Source of the DNA: Streptomyces piniterrae
GTDB lineage: Bacteria; Actinomycetota; Actinomycetes; Streptomycetales; Streptomycetaceae
Length of the DNA stretch: 64,000 bases
Reading direction: 5' to 3'
NCBI RefSeq assembly: GCF_005048155.1
Contig: NZ_SUMB01000007.1
Location: 124,001 to 188,000, forward strand
Below, piece by piece: positions 15,449 through 24,502 of this stretch; positions within the stretch are counted from its first letter, which is position 1, and every line of letters begins with the position of its first letter. The notes beneath the pieces are model-generated. The model searched no databases, was not told where the DNA came from, and saw only the letters and a program-made list of their open reading frames with translations. A program made the position numbers and the translations under genes.

Positions 15449-18400
15449 GTGGCAAAGCCGCCCTTCACGCACCTGCACGTCCACACCCAGTACTCGCTGC
15501 TGGACGGTGCGGCGCGGCTGAAGGACATGTTCAACGCGTGCAACGAGATGGGCATGACGCATATCGCCATGTCCGATCACGGCAACCTCCATGGCGCGTA
15601 CGACTTCTTCCACTCCGCGCAGAAGGCCGGGGTGACGCCGATCATCGGCATCGAGGCGTATGTCGCCCCCGAGTCGCGGCGCAACAAGCGCAAGATCCAG
15701 TGGGGCCAGCCGCATCAGAAGCGCGACGACGTGTCCGGTTCGGGTGGTTACACGCACAAGACGATCTGGGCGGCGAACAAAACCGGTCTGCACAACCTCT
15801 TCCGGCTGTCCTCGGACGCGTATGCCGAGGGCTGGCTGCAGAAGTGGCCGCGCATGGACAAGGAGACCATCGCCCAGTGGTCCGAGGGCCTGATCGCGTC
15901 CACCGGCTGCCCCTCCGGGGAGCTCCAGACCCGGCTGCGCCTCGGCCAGTTCGACGAGGCACTGAAGTCGGCCTCCGAGTACCAGGACATCTTCGGCAAG
16001 GACCGGTACTTCCTGGAGCTGATGGACCACGGCATCGAGATCGAGCGCCGGGTGCGGGACGGCCTGCTGGAGATCGGCAAGAAGCTCGACATCCCGCCGC
16101 TGGTCACCAACGACTCGCACTACACCTACGCCCATGAGGCGACCGCGCACGACGCGCTGCTGTGCATCCAGACCGGCAAGAACCTCTCCGACCCGGACCG
16201 CTTCCGCTTCGACGGCACCGGCTACTACCTGAAGTCGACCGACGAGATGTACGCCATCGACTCCTCGGACGCCTGGCAGCAGGGCTGCGCCAACACCCTC
16301 CTGGTGGCCGAGCAGATCGACACCACCGGCATGTTCGAGAAGCGCGACCTGATGCCGAAGTTCGACATCCCGGAGGGCTTCACCGAGGTCACCTGGTTCC
16401 AGGAGGAGGTCCGCCGCGGCATGGAGCGCCGCTTCCCCGGCGGCGTCCCCGAGGACCGCCAGAAGCAGGCCGAGTACGAGATGGACGTCATCATCCAGAT
16501 GGGGTTCCCCGGCTACTTCCTCGTGGTCGCCGACTTCATCATGTGGGCGAAGAACAACGGCATCGCGGTGGGTCCGGGGCGTGGTTCCGCGGCCGGCTCG
16601 ATCGTCGCCTACGCCATGGGCATCACCGACCTCGACCCGATCGAGCACGGGCTGATCTTCGAGCGGTTCCTCAACCCCGAGCGCGTGTCCATGCCCGATG
16701 TCGACATCGACTTCGACGAGCGCAGGCGCGTCGAGGTCATCAGGTATGTGACGGAGAAGTACGGCGCCGACAAGGTCGCCATGATCGGCACCTACGGCAA
16801 GATCAAGGCCAAGAACGCCATCAAGGACTCCGCGCGCGTCCTGGGCTACCCGTACGCGATGGGCGACCGCCTCACCAAGGCCATGCCCGCCGACGTCCTC
16901 GGCAAGGGCATCGACCTCGACGGCATCACCAACCCCGAGCACCCCCGCTACTCCGAGGCGGGCGAGATCCGGGGGATGTACGAGAACGAGCCGGACGTCA
17001 AGAAGGTCATCGACACCGCCAAGGGCGTCGAGGGCCTGGTCCGGCAGATGGGCGTGCACGCCGCCGGCGTCATCATGTCCAGCGAGCCGATCGTCGACCA
17101 CGCCCCGGTCTGGGTGCGGCACACCGACGGCGTGACCATCACGCAGTGGGACTACCCGCAGTGCGAGTCGCTCGGCCTGCTGAAGATGGACTTCCTGGGC
17201 CTGCGGAACCTCACCATCATGGACGACGCCGTGAAGATGGTGGAGGCCAACAAGGGCATCAAGCTGGAGCTGCTGTCGGTCCCGCTCGACGACCCGAAGA
17301 CCTTCGAGTTGCTGTGCCGCGGTGACACGCTCGGTGTGTTCCAGTTCGACGGCGGCCCGATGCGTTCGCTGCTGCGCCAGATGCAGCCCGACAACTTCGA
17401 GGACATTTCCGCCGTGTCGGCCCTGTACCGGCCGGGCCCGATGGGCATGAACTCGCACACGAACTACGCCGAGCGCAAGAACGGCCGGCAGGAGATCACG
17501 CCGATCCACCCGGAGCTCGAAGAGCCCCTGAAGGAGACGCTGGGCCTCACCTACGGCCTGATCGTCTACCAGGAGCAGGTGCAGAAGGCCGCCCAGATCA
17601 TCGCCGGTTACTCCCTCGGCGAGGCCGACATCCTGCGCCGCGTCATGGGCAAGAAGAAGCCCGAGGAGCTGGCGAAGAACTTCGTTCTCTTCCAGGAGGG
17701 CGCGAAGAAGAAGGGCTTCTCCGACCAGGCGATCCAGGCCCTGTGGGACGTCCTGGTCCCGTTCGCCGGCTACGCCTTCAACAAGGCGCACTCCTCGGCG
17801 TACGGCCTGGTGACCTACTGGACCGCCTACCTCAAGGCCAACTACCCGGCCGAGTACATGTCCGCGCTGCTGACCTCGGTGCGCGACGACAAGGACAAGT
17901 CGGCGGTCTATCTCAACGAATGCCGCCGGATGGGCATCAAGGTGCTGCCGCCGAACGTCAACGAGTCGGAGGCGAACTTCGCCGCCCAGGGTGACGACGT
18001 GATCCTCTTCGGCCTCACCGCGGTCCGCAACGTCGGTCAGAACGTCGTCGATTCGATCATCCGCTGCCGCAAGGCGAAGGGGAAGTACGCCTCGTTCCCC
18101 GACTACCTGGACAAGGTCGACGCGGTCGTCTGCAACAAGCGCACCACCGAATCACTGATCAAGGCCGGCGCCTTCGACGAGATGGGCCACACCCGCAAGG
18201 GGCTGACGGCGCACTACGAGCCGATGATCGACAACGTCGTGCAGGTCAAGCGCAAGGAGGCCGAGGGGCAGTTCGACCTCTTCGGCGGCATGGGCGACGC
18301 CGCCGACGGCGCCTCCGAGGGCCCCGGCTTCGGTCTCGACGTCGAGTTCTCCGACATCGAGTGGGACAAGACGTATCTCCTCGCCCAGGAGCGCGAGATG

Positions 18401-18997
18401 CTCGGGCTGTACGTCTCCGACCACCCGCTGTTCGGCCTGGAACACGTCCTGAGCGACAAGGCGGACGCCGCCATCGCCCAGCTGACCGGCGGCGACTACT
18501 CGGACGGCTCGATCGTCACCATCGGCGGCATCATCTCCGGCCTCCAGCGCAAGATGACCAAGCAGGGCAACGCCTGGGCCATCGCCACCGTCGAGGACCT
18601 GGCCGGCTCCATCGACTGCATGTTCTTCCCGGCGACCTACCAGCTGGTGTCCACCCAACTCGTCGAGGACACCGTCGTCTTCGTCAAGGGCCGACTCGAC
18701 AAGCGCGAGGACATCCCCCGTCTGGTCGCCATGGAGATGATGGTCCCCGACCTCTCGGAGGCGGGCACCAACGCCCCCGTGACGATCACCATTCCGACGG
18801 TCAAGGTCACCCCGCCGATGGTCGAGAAGCTCGGCGAGGTGCTGAGCAGCCACCGCGGCTCCACGGAGGTGCGGATCAAGCTCCAGGGCGCGCGGAAGAC
18901 GACGGTGCTCCGGCTGGACCGGCACCGTGTCACGCCCGACCCGTCGCTGTTCGGCGACCTGAAGGTGCTGCTCGGCCCGTCCTGCCTGGCGGGCTGA
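15449..18997 (+). CDS. dnaE: DNA polymerase III alpha subunit
   Basis: The 1182-residue replicative polymerase, matching actinobacterial DnaE1. It opens with the PHP domain (FTHLHVHTQYSLLDG). The palm carries GPGRGSAAGSIVAYAMGITD and the catalytic aspartates of PDVDIDFDERRR (about residues 415-425). Further motifs are QMGVHAAGVIMSS, YRPGPMGMNSHTNYAERK, MGKKKPEEL and NKAHSSAYGLVTYWTAYLKA (fingers), then the tandem HhH region and an OB-fold near the end (GGIISGLQRKMTKQGNAWAI). The GTG at 15449 follows CGGAGG. A strong double hairpin follows the gene. Confidence 0.97.
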   Translation: MAKPPFTHLHVHTQYSLLDGAARLKDMFNACNEMGMTHIAMSDHGNLHGAYDFFHSAQKAGVTPIIGIEAYVAPESRRNKRKIQWGQPHQKRDDVSGSGGYTHKTIWAANKTGLHNLFRLSSDAYAEGWLQKWPRMDKETIAQWSEGLIASTGCPSGELQTRLRLGQFDEALKSASEYQDIFGKDRYFLELMDHGIEIERRVRDGLLEIGKKLDIPPLVTNDSHYTYAHEATAHDALLCIQTGKNLSDPDRFRFDGTGYYLKSTDEMYAIDSSDAWQQGCANTLLVAEQIDTTGMFEKRDLMPKFDIPEGFTEVTWFQEEVRRGMERRFPGGVPEDRQKQAEYEMDVIIQMGFPGYFLVVADFIMWAKNNGIAVGPGRGSAAGSIVAYAMGITDLDPIEHGLIFERFLNPERVSMPDVDIDFDERRRVEVIRYVTEKYGADKVAMIGTYGKIKAKNAIKDSARVLGYPYAMGDRLTKAMPADVLGKGIDLDGITNPEHPRYSEAGEIRGMYENEPDVKKVIDTAKGVEGLVRQMGVHAAGVIMSSEPIVDHAPVWVRHTDGVTITQWDYPQCESLGLLKMDFLGLRNLTIMDDAVKMVEANKGIKLELLSVPLDDPKTFELLCRGDTLGVFQFDGGPMRSLLRQMQPDNFEDISAVSALYRPGPMGMNSHTNYAERKNGRQEITPIHPELEEPLKETLGLTYGLIVYQEQVQKAAQIIAGYSLGEADILRRVMGKKKPEELAKNFVLFQEGAKKKGFSDQAIQALWDVLVPFAGYAFNKAHSSAYGLVTYWTAYLKANYPAEYMSALLTSVRDDKDKSAVYLNECRRMGIKVLPPNVNESEANFAAQGDDVILFGLTAVRNVGQNVVDSIIRCRKAKGKYASFPDYLDKVDAVVCNKRTTESLIKAGAFDEMGHTRKGLTAHYEPMIDNVVQVKRKEAEGQFDLFGGMGDAADGASEGPGFGLDVEFSDIEWDKTYLLAQEREMLGLYVSDHPLFGLEHVLSDKADAAIAQLTGGDYSDGSIVTIGGIISGLQRKMTKQGNAWAIATVEDLAGSIDCMFFPATYQLVSTQLVEDTVVFVKGRLDKREDIPRLVAMEMMVPDLSEAGTNAPVTITIPTVKVTPPMVEKLGEVLSSHRGSTEVRIKLQGARKTTVLRLDRHRVTPDPSLFGDLKVLLGPSCLAG

Positions 18998-19000
18998 CGC

Positions 19001-19079
19001 AAGGCCGACCAGGTCCTGCCGCTGGAACGCCGGCCCTGGTCGGCCTTGAGGGGTGCGCCCGCATCGGGTGCGCCCCTCA
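19001..19079. terminator. Double hairpin terminator, dnaE / small-protein gene
   Basis: First stem: AAGGCCGACCAGG (19001-19013) with CCTGGTCGGCCTT (19035-19047), 13 bp perfect. Second stem: 19047-19061 with 19065-19079, 15 bp including two G-U pairs, around a CAT loop. It lies between convergent genes, so it can serve both directions. Confidence 0.85.
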
Positions 19080-19097
19080 ACGCGGCTGCGGCATACG

Positions 19098-19274
19098 TCA
19101 GTTGTGGCCGAACCTGCGCTCGCGGCCCTTGCGGGCCAGGTCCCCGGGGGTGGCCGAGACGGCGGACTGCGTGTGCGCCTCCATGGCCGACTTCTCGGCG
19201 TCCTGGCGGCCGCGCTCGGCTGCCGGGGCGCTCTTCTGCTGCTGACTGCGGTCACGGTTCTTGTTCTTGGCCAT
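19098..19274 (-). CDS. Small basic hydrophilic protein, 58 residues
   Basis: The protein begins MAKNKNRDRSQQQKSAPAA and ends DLARKGRERRFGHN. It is rich in Arg, Lys, Gln and Ala, with no membrane segment or known motif, and is likely disordered or helical. The ATG at 19274 is 7 nt after AGGAGG, a strong site that makes the gene credible despite its size. It converges on dnaE across a strong terminator. Function unknown. Confidence 0.7.
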   Translation of the reverse strand: MAKNKNRDRSQQQKSAPAAERGRQDAEKSAMEAHTQSAVSATPGDLARKGRERRFGHN

Positions 19275-19545
19275 GATCGTGCCTCCTGAGGGGGATCCTG
19301 GGATCGGGGCCGGGATCAGACTTACACGCCGGACGAAGTCGTGCATTTCGGGCAATTACCCTGAGTGGTGTGGCCGGTTACGCGCCGTACCCGAGATCCC
19401 CGCCGAATCCGCCACGCCGATGATCCAGTTGGGGCAGATAACCCTCGTACGGTCGGGCAGACTCGAAGGAAGCCGAAGAGAACTCGCGCCACAGGCCGAG
19501 CCGGGGGGCGACCGGACTTCAGCACCTCAGGGAAGAGGGTGGAAC
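19275..19545. other. Intergenic region before NYN-domain gene
   Basis: About 270 bp between divergent genes. It should contain both promoters. TTGGGGCAGATAACCCT around 19430-19446 is a possible promoter segment. No conserved repeat or further gene was recognised. Confidence 0.3.
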
Positions 19546-20841
19546 GTGGATCGCTGCGTCGTCCTGGTGGACGCCGGATACTTGCTCGGCGCCGCTGCGA
19601 GTCTGCTCGCCGGAGAGCCTGCCCGGTCCCGGATCACCGTCGATCACGCCGCCCTCATCCAGGGCCTGCGGCAGCGCGCCGAAGCCGACACCGAACGGCC
19701 ACTGCTGCGGATCTACTGGTTCGACGGCGCCCCCGACCGCGTCCCCCAGCCCGAGCACCGCCGGCTGCGCGTGATGCCCCGGGTCACCGTCCGGCTGGGC
19801 GCCCTGACCCGCAGCGACGGCCGCTGGGCGCAGAAGGGCGTGGACGCCGCCATGCACGCCGAGCTGACCGAGCTGGCCCGCAACCGCGCCTGTTCCGACA
19901 TCGTGCTGGTCACCGGCGACGGCGATCTGCTGCCCGGCCTGATGTCGGCCAAGGAACACGGCGTCGCCGTCCACCTCTGGGCCGTACAGGCCGCCGACGG
20001 CGACTACAACCAGTCCGAGGACCTGGTCGCCGAGGCCGACGAGCGGCGGGTGCTGGACCGGACCTGGATCACCCGCGCGGTACGCGCCAAGGAACTCGGC
20101 GGGCCCTGCGCCTCGCCGCCCGCCCCGCGCCCCGAGATCGCCGCGATCCTCTCCGCGCCGCTGCCCGAGTCCGCGGTCGCGGCGGCAGCGGCGGCCGCCG
20201 CCTCGGCGTCCGGACCGGACACCGCCGAGCGCAACGGCGCGAACGGCACGAACGGTGCGGCCAGGACCGCCCCCCAGGACGACGAGACGGCCGCCGGCGA
20301 GGCGGGCAACGGCGGCGGCAGGGGCGTCCCCACCCCCAAGGACCTGGCCGGACTCGGTCGCGCCCACGCGGCGGGCCAGGGCGCGGGCCCCGCCGCGGGA
20401 CCGTCCCTGCCCGCGCCCAGCGCCACCCTGCGCTGGTCCTCCGACAAGGGCTGGGTCGAACGCGGCGGCCCGGTGGGCGAACCGTCCGAGACGGCCTCCC
20501 TGCCCACCCTCGCCCAGCTGACCAGCGCCGAGCAGCGCTGGGCCGACCGCGAGGAGGACATCACCGCCGTCAGCGGCGACCCCTTCGAGGTGGGCCAGGT
20601 CTTCGCCCGCCGCTGGACCGAGCGGCTCTCCGACACCGCGCACCTCCAGCAGCTCTCCACGGAATACCCGCGCATCCCGCACCGCATCGACGGCGAACTG
20701 CTGCGCTACGCCGCCCGCTTCGGGCTGCTCGCCCACAAGGACGACCAGATCGACGAGCACGACCGCTATGCCATCCGGGCCGGATTCTGGCGCGAGGTCG
20801 ATCTGCGCACCGCCGCCGAACACGCACCCGCCGGCGACTGA
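19546..20841 (+). CDS. NYN-domain (PIN-like) nuclease-related protein
   Basis: A 431-residue protein. The N-terminal 165 residues match the NYN/PIN-like fold: VVLVDAGYLLGAAA (first acidic residue), LRIYWFDGAPDR, QKGVDAAMHAELTELA and DIVLVTGDGDLLPGLMSAKE (further acidic residues for metal binding). NYN domains are usually RNases. A long Ala/Gly/Pro-rich linker (about 200-310) leads to a conserved C-terminal domain of about 100 residues (PFEVGQVFARRWTERL to YAIRAGFWREVDLRT) that I cannot name but which looks helical, like small RNA-binding winged-helix domains. The GTG at 19546 follows GGAAGAGGGTGG. Nuclease activity is inferred. Confidence 0.82.
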   Translation: MDRCVVLVDAGYLLGAAASLLAGEPARSRITVDHAALIQGLRQRAEADTERPLLRIYWFDGAPDRVPQPEHRRLRVMPRVTVRLGALTRSDGRWAQKGVDAAMHAELTELARNRACSDIVLVTGDGDLLPGLMSAKEHGVAVHLWAVQAADGDYNQSEDLVAEADERRVLDRTWITRAVRAKELGGPCASPPAPRPEIAAILSAPLPESAVAAAAAAAASASGPDTAERNGANGTNGAARTAPQDDETAAGEAGNGGGRGVPTPKDLAGLGRAHAAGQGAGPAAGPSLPAPSATLRWSSDKGWVERGGPVGEPSETASLPTLAQLTSAEQRWADREEDITAVSGDPFEVGQVFARRWTERLSDTAHLQQLSTEYPRIPHRIDGELLRYAARFGLLAHKDDQIDEHDRYAIRAGFWREVDLRTAAEHAPAGD

Positions 20842-20902
20842 ACGGCAGCCCCGGCGGCCGGCATCGTCGTGCCCCGCGGCCGGGCGGGCCTTTGGGGACG
20901 CG

Positions 20903-20908
20903 TACCCT
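20903..20908 (+). promoter_or_regulatory. Candidate -10 hexamer TACCCT, leaderless
   Basis: Ends 8 nt before the GTG of the ABC ATPase gene, which lacks a ribosome binding site. Confidence 0.5.
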
Positions 20909-20916
20909 CGTAGCTC

Positions 20917-21930
20917 GTGAGGACGGGCGCAAAGCAGGTGGAGCGCGGCGGGCCGGTGTGCGCCGTGCGGGACCTGGTCAAGACGTATCCCGCGACGCGC
21001 GGGCGCCGCGGGTCGGAGGGCCGGGCGCCCGCCGTACGCGCCAGCGACGGCATCAGCCTGGACGTGCACCGCGGCGAGATCTTCGGACTGCTCGGCCCCA
21101 ACGGCGCCGGCAAGTCCACCCTGGTCCGCCAGCTGACCGGACTGCTGCGCCCGGACTCCGGCAGCATCTCCGTACTCGGCCACGACCTGGTGCGCCACCC
21201 GGAGCGGGCCGCCCGGCTGCTGGGCTACCTGGGGCAGGAGTCCACCGCCCTGGACGAGATGACCGTCGCGCTGGCCGTGGAGACCACCGGCCGGCTGCGC
21301 GGCCTCGGTGCCCGTGAGGCGCGGGCCGAGCGGGACGCGGTGGTCGATGAGCTGGGCCTCGCCGACATCGCCGGCCGCGCCCTGAAGAAGCTCTCCGGCG
21401 GACAGCGCCGGCTGGCGTGCTTCGCGACCGTCCTCATCGGCGAACGGTCGCTCCTGGTGCTGGACGAGCCGACCACCGGTATGGACCCCGTCGCACGGCG
21501 CGCCGTGTGGGACGCGGTGGACCGGCGCAGGGCCGAGCGGGGCGCCACCGTGGTGCTGGTGACGCACAACGTGCTGGAGGCCGAGAGCGTGCTGGACCGG
21601 GTCGCGGTGATCGACCGGGGCCGGGTCATCGCCTGCGATACGCCGGGCGGGCTGAAGGACATGGTGGGCGAGGAGGTCCGGCTGGATCTGGTGTGGCGGG
21701 ACCGCCCGCCCCTGGACGTCCCCGAGGTCGCCGAGCTCGCCTCCGCCGCCCGGGTTTCCGGCCGCCGCTGGACTCTCCGCCTCCCCGCCGACCGGGCCCG
21801 CGCCGCGGTCGCCGCCGTCACCGCGGGCCCGGCGTTCGCGGCCCTCGACGACTTCACGCTGGCCACACCGAGCCTGGAGGACGTGTACCTGGCCTTGGGC
21901 GGGCGTGCAGAGGGGCTGGTCAAGGGGTGA
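20917..21930 (+). CDS. ABC transporter ATP-binding protein
   Basis: A 337-residue ATPase of the drug/lipid exporter class. Walker A is GPNGAGKST, the Q-loop lies in YLGQESTALDEMTV, the ABC signature is LSGGQRRLACF, Walker B is LLVLDEPTTGMDP and the switch His is in VTHNVLEAE. A C-terminal extension of about 100 residues, common in DrrA-type ATPases, ends LEDVYLALGGRAEGLVKG. It should energise the permease encoded 66 bp downstream. Substrate unknown. Confidence 0.92.
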   Translation: MRTGAKQVERGGPVCAVRDLVKTYPATRGRRGSEGRAPAVRASDGISLDVHRGEIFGLLGPNGAGKSTLVRQLTGLLRPDSGSISVLGHDLVRHPERAARLLGYLGQESTALDEMTVALAVETTGRLRGLGAREARAERDAVVDELGLADIAGRALKKLSGGQRRLACFATVLIGERSLLVLDEPTTGMDPVARRAVWDAVDRRRAERGATVVLVTHNVLEAESVLDRVAVIDRGRVIACDTPGGLKDMVGEEVRLDLVWRDRPPLDVPEVAELASAARVSGRRWTLRLPADRARAAVAAVTAGPAFAALDDFTLATPSLEDVYLALGGRAEGLVKG

Positions 21931-21982
21931 GGCGGGGTTTGGCGTACCCGGAGTACCGGTCGGCCGCACCGGGGCGCGGCAC

Positions 21983-21988
21983 TAAGGT
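21983..21988 (+). promoter_or_regulatory. Candidate -10 hexamer TAAGGT, leaderless
   Basis: Ends 8 nt before the ATG of the ABC permease gene, suggesting it can be transcribed separately from the ATPase gene. Confidence 0.5.
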
Positions 21989-21996
21989 ACTGGCGG

Positions 21997-22863
21997 ATGC
22001 GGCAAGAAAGGCTTGGTGAAGGCGTGAGTGTGGTTCCCGCGCAGGCGGTGCCCGTGCCCGGGGCACGGGATGCCCTGGAGGCCGCCGCCCGGCCCGAGGA
22101 CGGCCGGGCCGCCCCGCTGGCACCGGCCGCCCGGCTGCTGCCCGCGCTCTGCGCCGTCTACCGCGCCCAGCTCTCGCGGGCCCGGGTCGCCCGGATCCCG
22201 CTGCTGTTCGTCGCCACCTTCCAGTCCGTCGGGATCATGGTCCTGATGCGCGGCGTGGTCGACGGCGGCGACGAGGCACGGGCCGTCGTCTCCGGCGCCG
22301 GCGTGCTGGTCGTGGCCTTCGTGGCGCTCAACCTGCTGGCGCAGTACTTCGGCCAGCTGCGGGCCAGCGGCGGACTCGACCACTACGCGACGCTGCCGGT
22401 GCCGCCGGCCGCCGTGGTGCTCGGGGCGGCCGCCGCCTACGCCTCGTTCACCGTGCCGGGAACGGTCGTCACCACGGTCACCGGATGCCTGCTCTTCCAG
22501 CTGCCGATGACCCACCTCTGGGTGCTGGCCGCCGTGATCCCGCTGTCCGGTGCGGCCCTCGCCGGCCTCGGCGCGGCCCTCGGCCTGCTCGCTCCGCGCC
22601 CCGAACTCGCCACGCTTTGCGGCCAGTTGGGCATGTCCGCCGCACTGCTGCTGGGCGTACTGCCGGCCGAGCGGCTGCCCGCGGCGATCGACTACGCCCG
22701 CGATCTGCTGCCCTCGACCTACGGCGTGGAGGCGCTGGCCGCCACCTTCGACGCGCGACCGGACTGGCTCGCGGTCGCCGCCGACCTGGGCGTCTGTGCG
22801 GCCGTCGGCGCGCTCTCGCTGGCCATCGCGACCTGGGCGTACCGCCGCGCCGCGACCCGATGA
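21997..22863 (+). CDS. ABC-2 type transporter permease
   Basis: A 288-residue membrane protein with six hydrophobic segments, the usual ABC-2 exporter topology. Landmarks include AVYRAQLSRARVARIPLLFV, GGLDHYATLPVPPAAVVLGA (the conserved motif between helices two and three) and DLLPSTYGVEALAATFDARP near the end. The N-terminal 45 residues are hydrophilic. It pairs with the ATPase gene just upstream; together they form an exporter of unknown substrate. Confidence 0.88.
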   Translation: MRQERLGEGVSVVPAQAVPVPGARDALEAAARPEDGRAAPLAPAARLLPALCAVYRAQLSRARVARIPLLFVATFQSVGIMVLMRGVVDGGDEARAVVSGAGVLVVAFVALNLLAQYFGQLRASGGLDHYATLPVPPAAVVLGAAAAYASFTVPGTVVTTVTGCLLFQLPMTHLWVLAAVIPLSGAALAGLGAALGLLAPRPELATLCGQLGMSAALLLGVLPAERLPAAIDYARDLLPSTYGVEALAATFDARPDWLAVAADLGVCAAVGALSLAIATWAYRRAATR

Positions 22864-22919
22864 CCGGCGCCGCACGCCCGAACGGGCGTCCTGCCTCCGG
22901 CCGCACCACGTCCACCTGG

Positions 22920-22925
22920 CACGAT
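22920..22925 (+). promoter_or_regulatory. Candidate -10 hexamer CACGAT, leaderless
   Basis: Ends 6 nt before the GTG of the DUF2567-type gene. Confidence 0.45.
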
Positions 22926-22931
22926 GACGGG

Positions 22932-23669
22932 GTGACCGCACCGCTGACGCCCCGCGACAACCAGCCGCCCGAAGAACCGCAGAACCCCTTCGCCGCCCCC
23001 TCCGCCGGGGGCTCCCCGGCCGATCCCGGCGCGTATCCGGCGGACAAGGGCGACCCGGAGCACGCCCCGGACCACGCCCGCGAGCTGCGCGAGGCCGCCG
23101 TGATCGCGCTCGCGGTGGCGGTGAGCGGTGCGCTGCTCGGCGTGCTGTGGGCGTGGCTGGCGCCGCATGTGCCGCTGGTCTCGGACGCCAAGAGCGTCTA
23201 CCTCAAGAACACCGAGGGCGAGGAGGCGATCGGCGCGGACAGCGTGTTCGCGCTGCTGGCCGTCGGCTTCGGCCTGCTCACCACCGGCGGGGTGTTCCTC
23301 TTCCGCCGGAACGGCGGGATCCCGCTGGTCGTGGCGCTGGTCGTGGGCGGAGTACTCGGCGCGGTACTGGCCTGGCGGCTGGGCGTCTGGCTGGGCCCCG
23401 CGCAGGACGTGGTCGCGCACGCCCGGCAGGTCGGCCCCGGGGTGACCTTCGACAGCCCGCTGCGGCTGGAGGCCAAGGGCGTGCTGCTGGCCTGGCCCAT
23501 CACCTCGATGCTGGCGCAGCTGCTGCTGACCGCGCTGTTCGCGCCGTTCGACACCGGGACGCCGCGGTTGGTGCCGGACTGGTCCGACTACCACCGGGAG
23601 AATCCGCCGGCGGCCGACGGCCGACCGACCGCGGACGAGCCGAAGCCGGACGACGGCCCCGAGCGGTAG
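22932..23669 (+). CDS. DUF2567-type membrane protein
   Basis: A 245-residue protein with a Pro/Asp-rich N-terminal tail (1-50), four membrane segments (about 57-76, 105-122, 130-150 and 180-205) and an extracytoplasmic loop containing VPLVSDAKSVYLKNTEGEEA. It resembles the actinobacterial DUF2567 family; function unknown. The C-terminus is hydrophilic and Pro/Asp-rich. The GTG at 22932 is the likely leaderless start. It follows the ABC exporter genes on the same strand, but a functional link is only suggested by proximity. Confidence 0.65.
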   Translation: MTAPLTPRDNQPPEEPQNPFAAPSAGGSPADPGAYPADKGDPEHAPDHARELREAAVIALAVAVSGALLGVLWAWLAPHVPLVSDAKSVYLKNTEGEEAIGADSVFALLAVGFGLLTTGGVFLFRRNGGIPLVVALVVGGVLGAVLAWRLGVWLGPAQDVVAHARQVGPGVTFDSPLRLEAKGVLLAWPITSMLAQLLLTALFAPFDTGTPRLVPDWSDYHRENPPAADGRPTADEPKPDDGPER

Positions 23670-23734
23670 GCCCTGCCCGATGGGCCGGGGCGGGAACGGC
23701 TCGGGTCCGCCCCCGCCCCCTGGCCCGCCCGCCC

Positions 23735-23809
23735 TCAGGCCGGGCGCCGTCCGTGGTTGGCCCGGTGCTTCCTGATGCGCCACTTCCGCTTGCGGGTCCG
23801 CTTCGACAC
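23735..23809 (-). CDS. Ribosomal protein bL37 (24 residues)
   Basis: A tiny, extremely basic protein beginning MSKRTRKRK and ending RANHGRRPA. Length, charge and the ANHGxRP ending match bL37, the 24-residue large-subunit protein found in mycobacterial ribosomes. AGGAGG (23821-23816) sits 6 nt before the GTG, an excellent site for so short a frame. It lies downstream of ybaK on the same strand. Identification rests on my recollection of the mycobacterial sequence; a different small basic protein is possible. Confidence 0.72.
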   Translation of the reverse strand: MSKRTRKRKWRIRKHRANHGRRPA

Positions 23810-23949
23810 GGTGTGCCTCCTCGGCTGTGACGTGGGCCGTGGCCCTTATCCCCACGGGTCGTAGCCGAGGACCGATCCGCCGTAAAGCCCTCGCGGCAGC
23901 GGCGCCGTATGCCCGGCGGCCGTTCTCGGCCACTCCGGAGGGCGCCGGC

Positions 23950-24444
23950 TCAGACGCGGGCGATCGGTGCGAACCGGGCGCCGGTGAGCGCGGCCAGATC
24001 GGCGGGCGACAGCTCGACCTCCAGGCCGCGCCGGCCCGCCGAGACGCAGACCGTCGGCCGGCCCTCCGCCGACGCGTCCAGCACCGTCCGCAGCCGCCTG
24101 CGCTGCCCCAGCGGCGAGATCCCGCCCAGCACATAGCCGGTGCTGCGCTCGGCCGCCGCCGGATCGGCCATCGCGGCCCGCTTGCCGCCCACCGCGGCCG
24201 CCAGCGCCTTGAGGTCGAGGGAGCCGGACACCGGGACCACCGCGACGGTCAGGGTGCCGTCGACGTCCGCGAGCAGGGTCTTGAACACCTGGTCGGGCGC
24301 GACACCGAGCGCCTCGGCGGCCTCCTCGCCGTACGAGGCGGCGGCCGGGTCGTGCTCGTAGGAGTGCGTCGTGAAGGGGACGCCGGCCTCGGTGAGGGCG
24401 ACCGTCGCGGGAGTACCGACGGACTTCTTGGACTTCTTGGCCAC
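23950..24444 (-). CDS. ybaK: Cys-tRNA(Pro)/Cys-tRNA(Cys) deacylase, YbaK/EbsC family
   Basis: A 164-residue cytoplasmic editing enzyme that hydrolyses mischarged aminoacyl-tRNA, typically Cys-tRNA-Pro. It matches YbaK in length and motifs: GVPFTTHSYEH, ALGVAPDQVFKTLLADVDG (conserved Lys in VFKTL), LDLKALAAAVGGKRAAMAD, STGYVLGGISPLG and TVCVSAGRRGLEVELSPADL. The start ATG (24444) precedes a lysine-rich MAKKSKKS. It reads towards the bL37 gene, giving a small translation-related cluster. Confidence 0.92.
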   Translation of the reverse strand: MAKKSKKSVGTPATVALTEAGVPFTTHSYEHDPAAASYGEEAAEALGVAPDQVFKTLLADVDGTLTVAVVPVSGSLDLKALAAAVGGKRAAMADPAAAERSTGYVLGGISPLGQRRRLRTVLDASAEGRPTVCVSAGRRGLEVELSPADLAALTGARFAPIARV

Positions 24445-24502
24445 GGCTCTCCTCGCTACGGCTTCGCGCCTCGACGCTCGCCTCGATGCCTTGTGCCCCG
24501 CG

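Noticed and set aside
15377..17791. About 800-codon minus-strand frame opposite dnaE
   Set aside because: Antisense shadow of dnaE; composition is biased and no family is recognisable.
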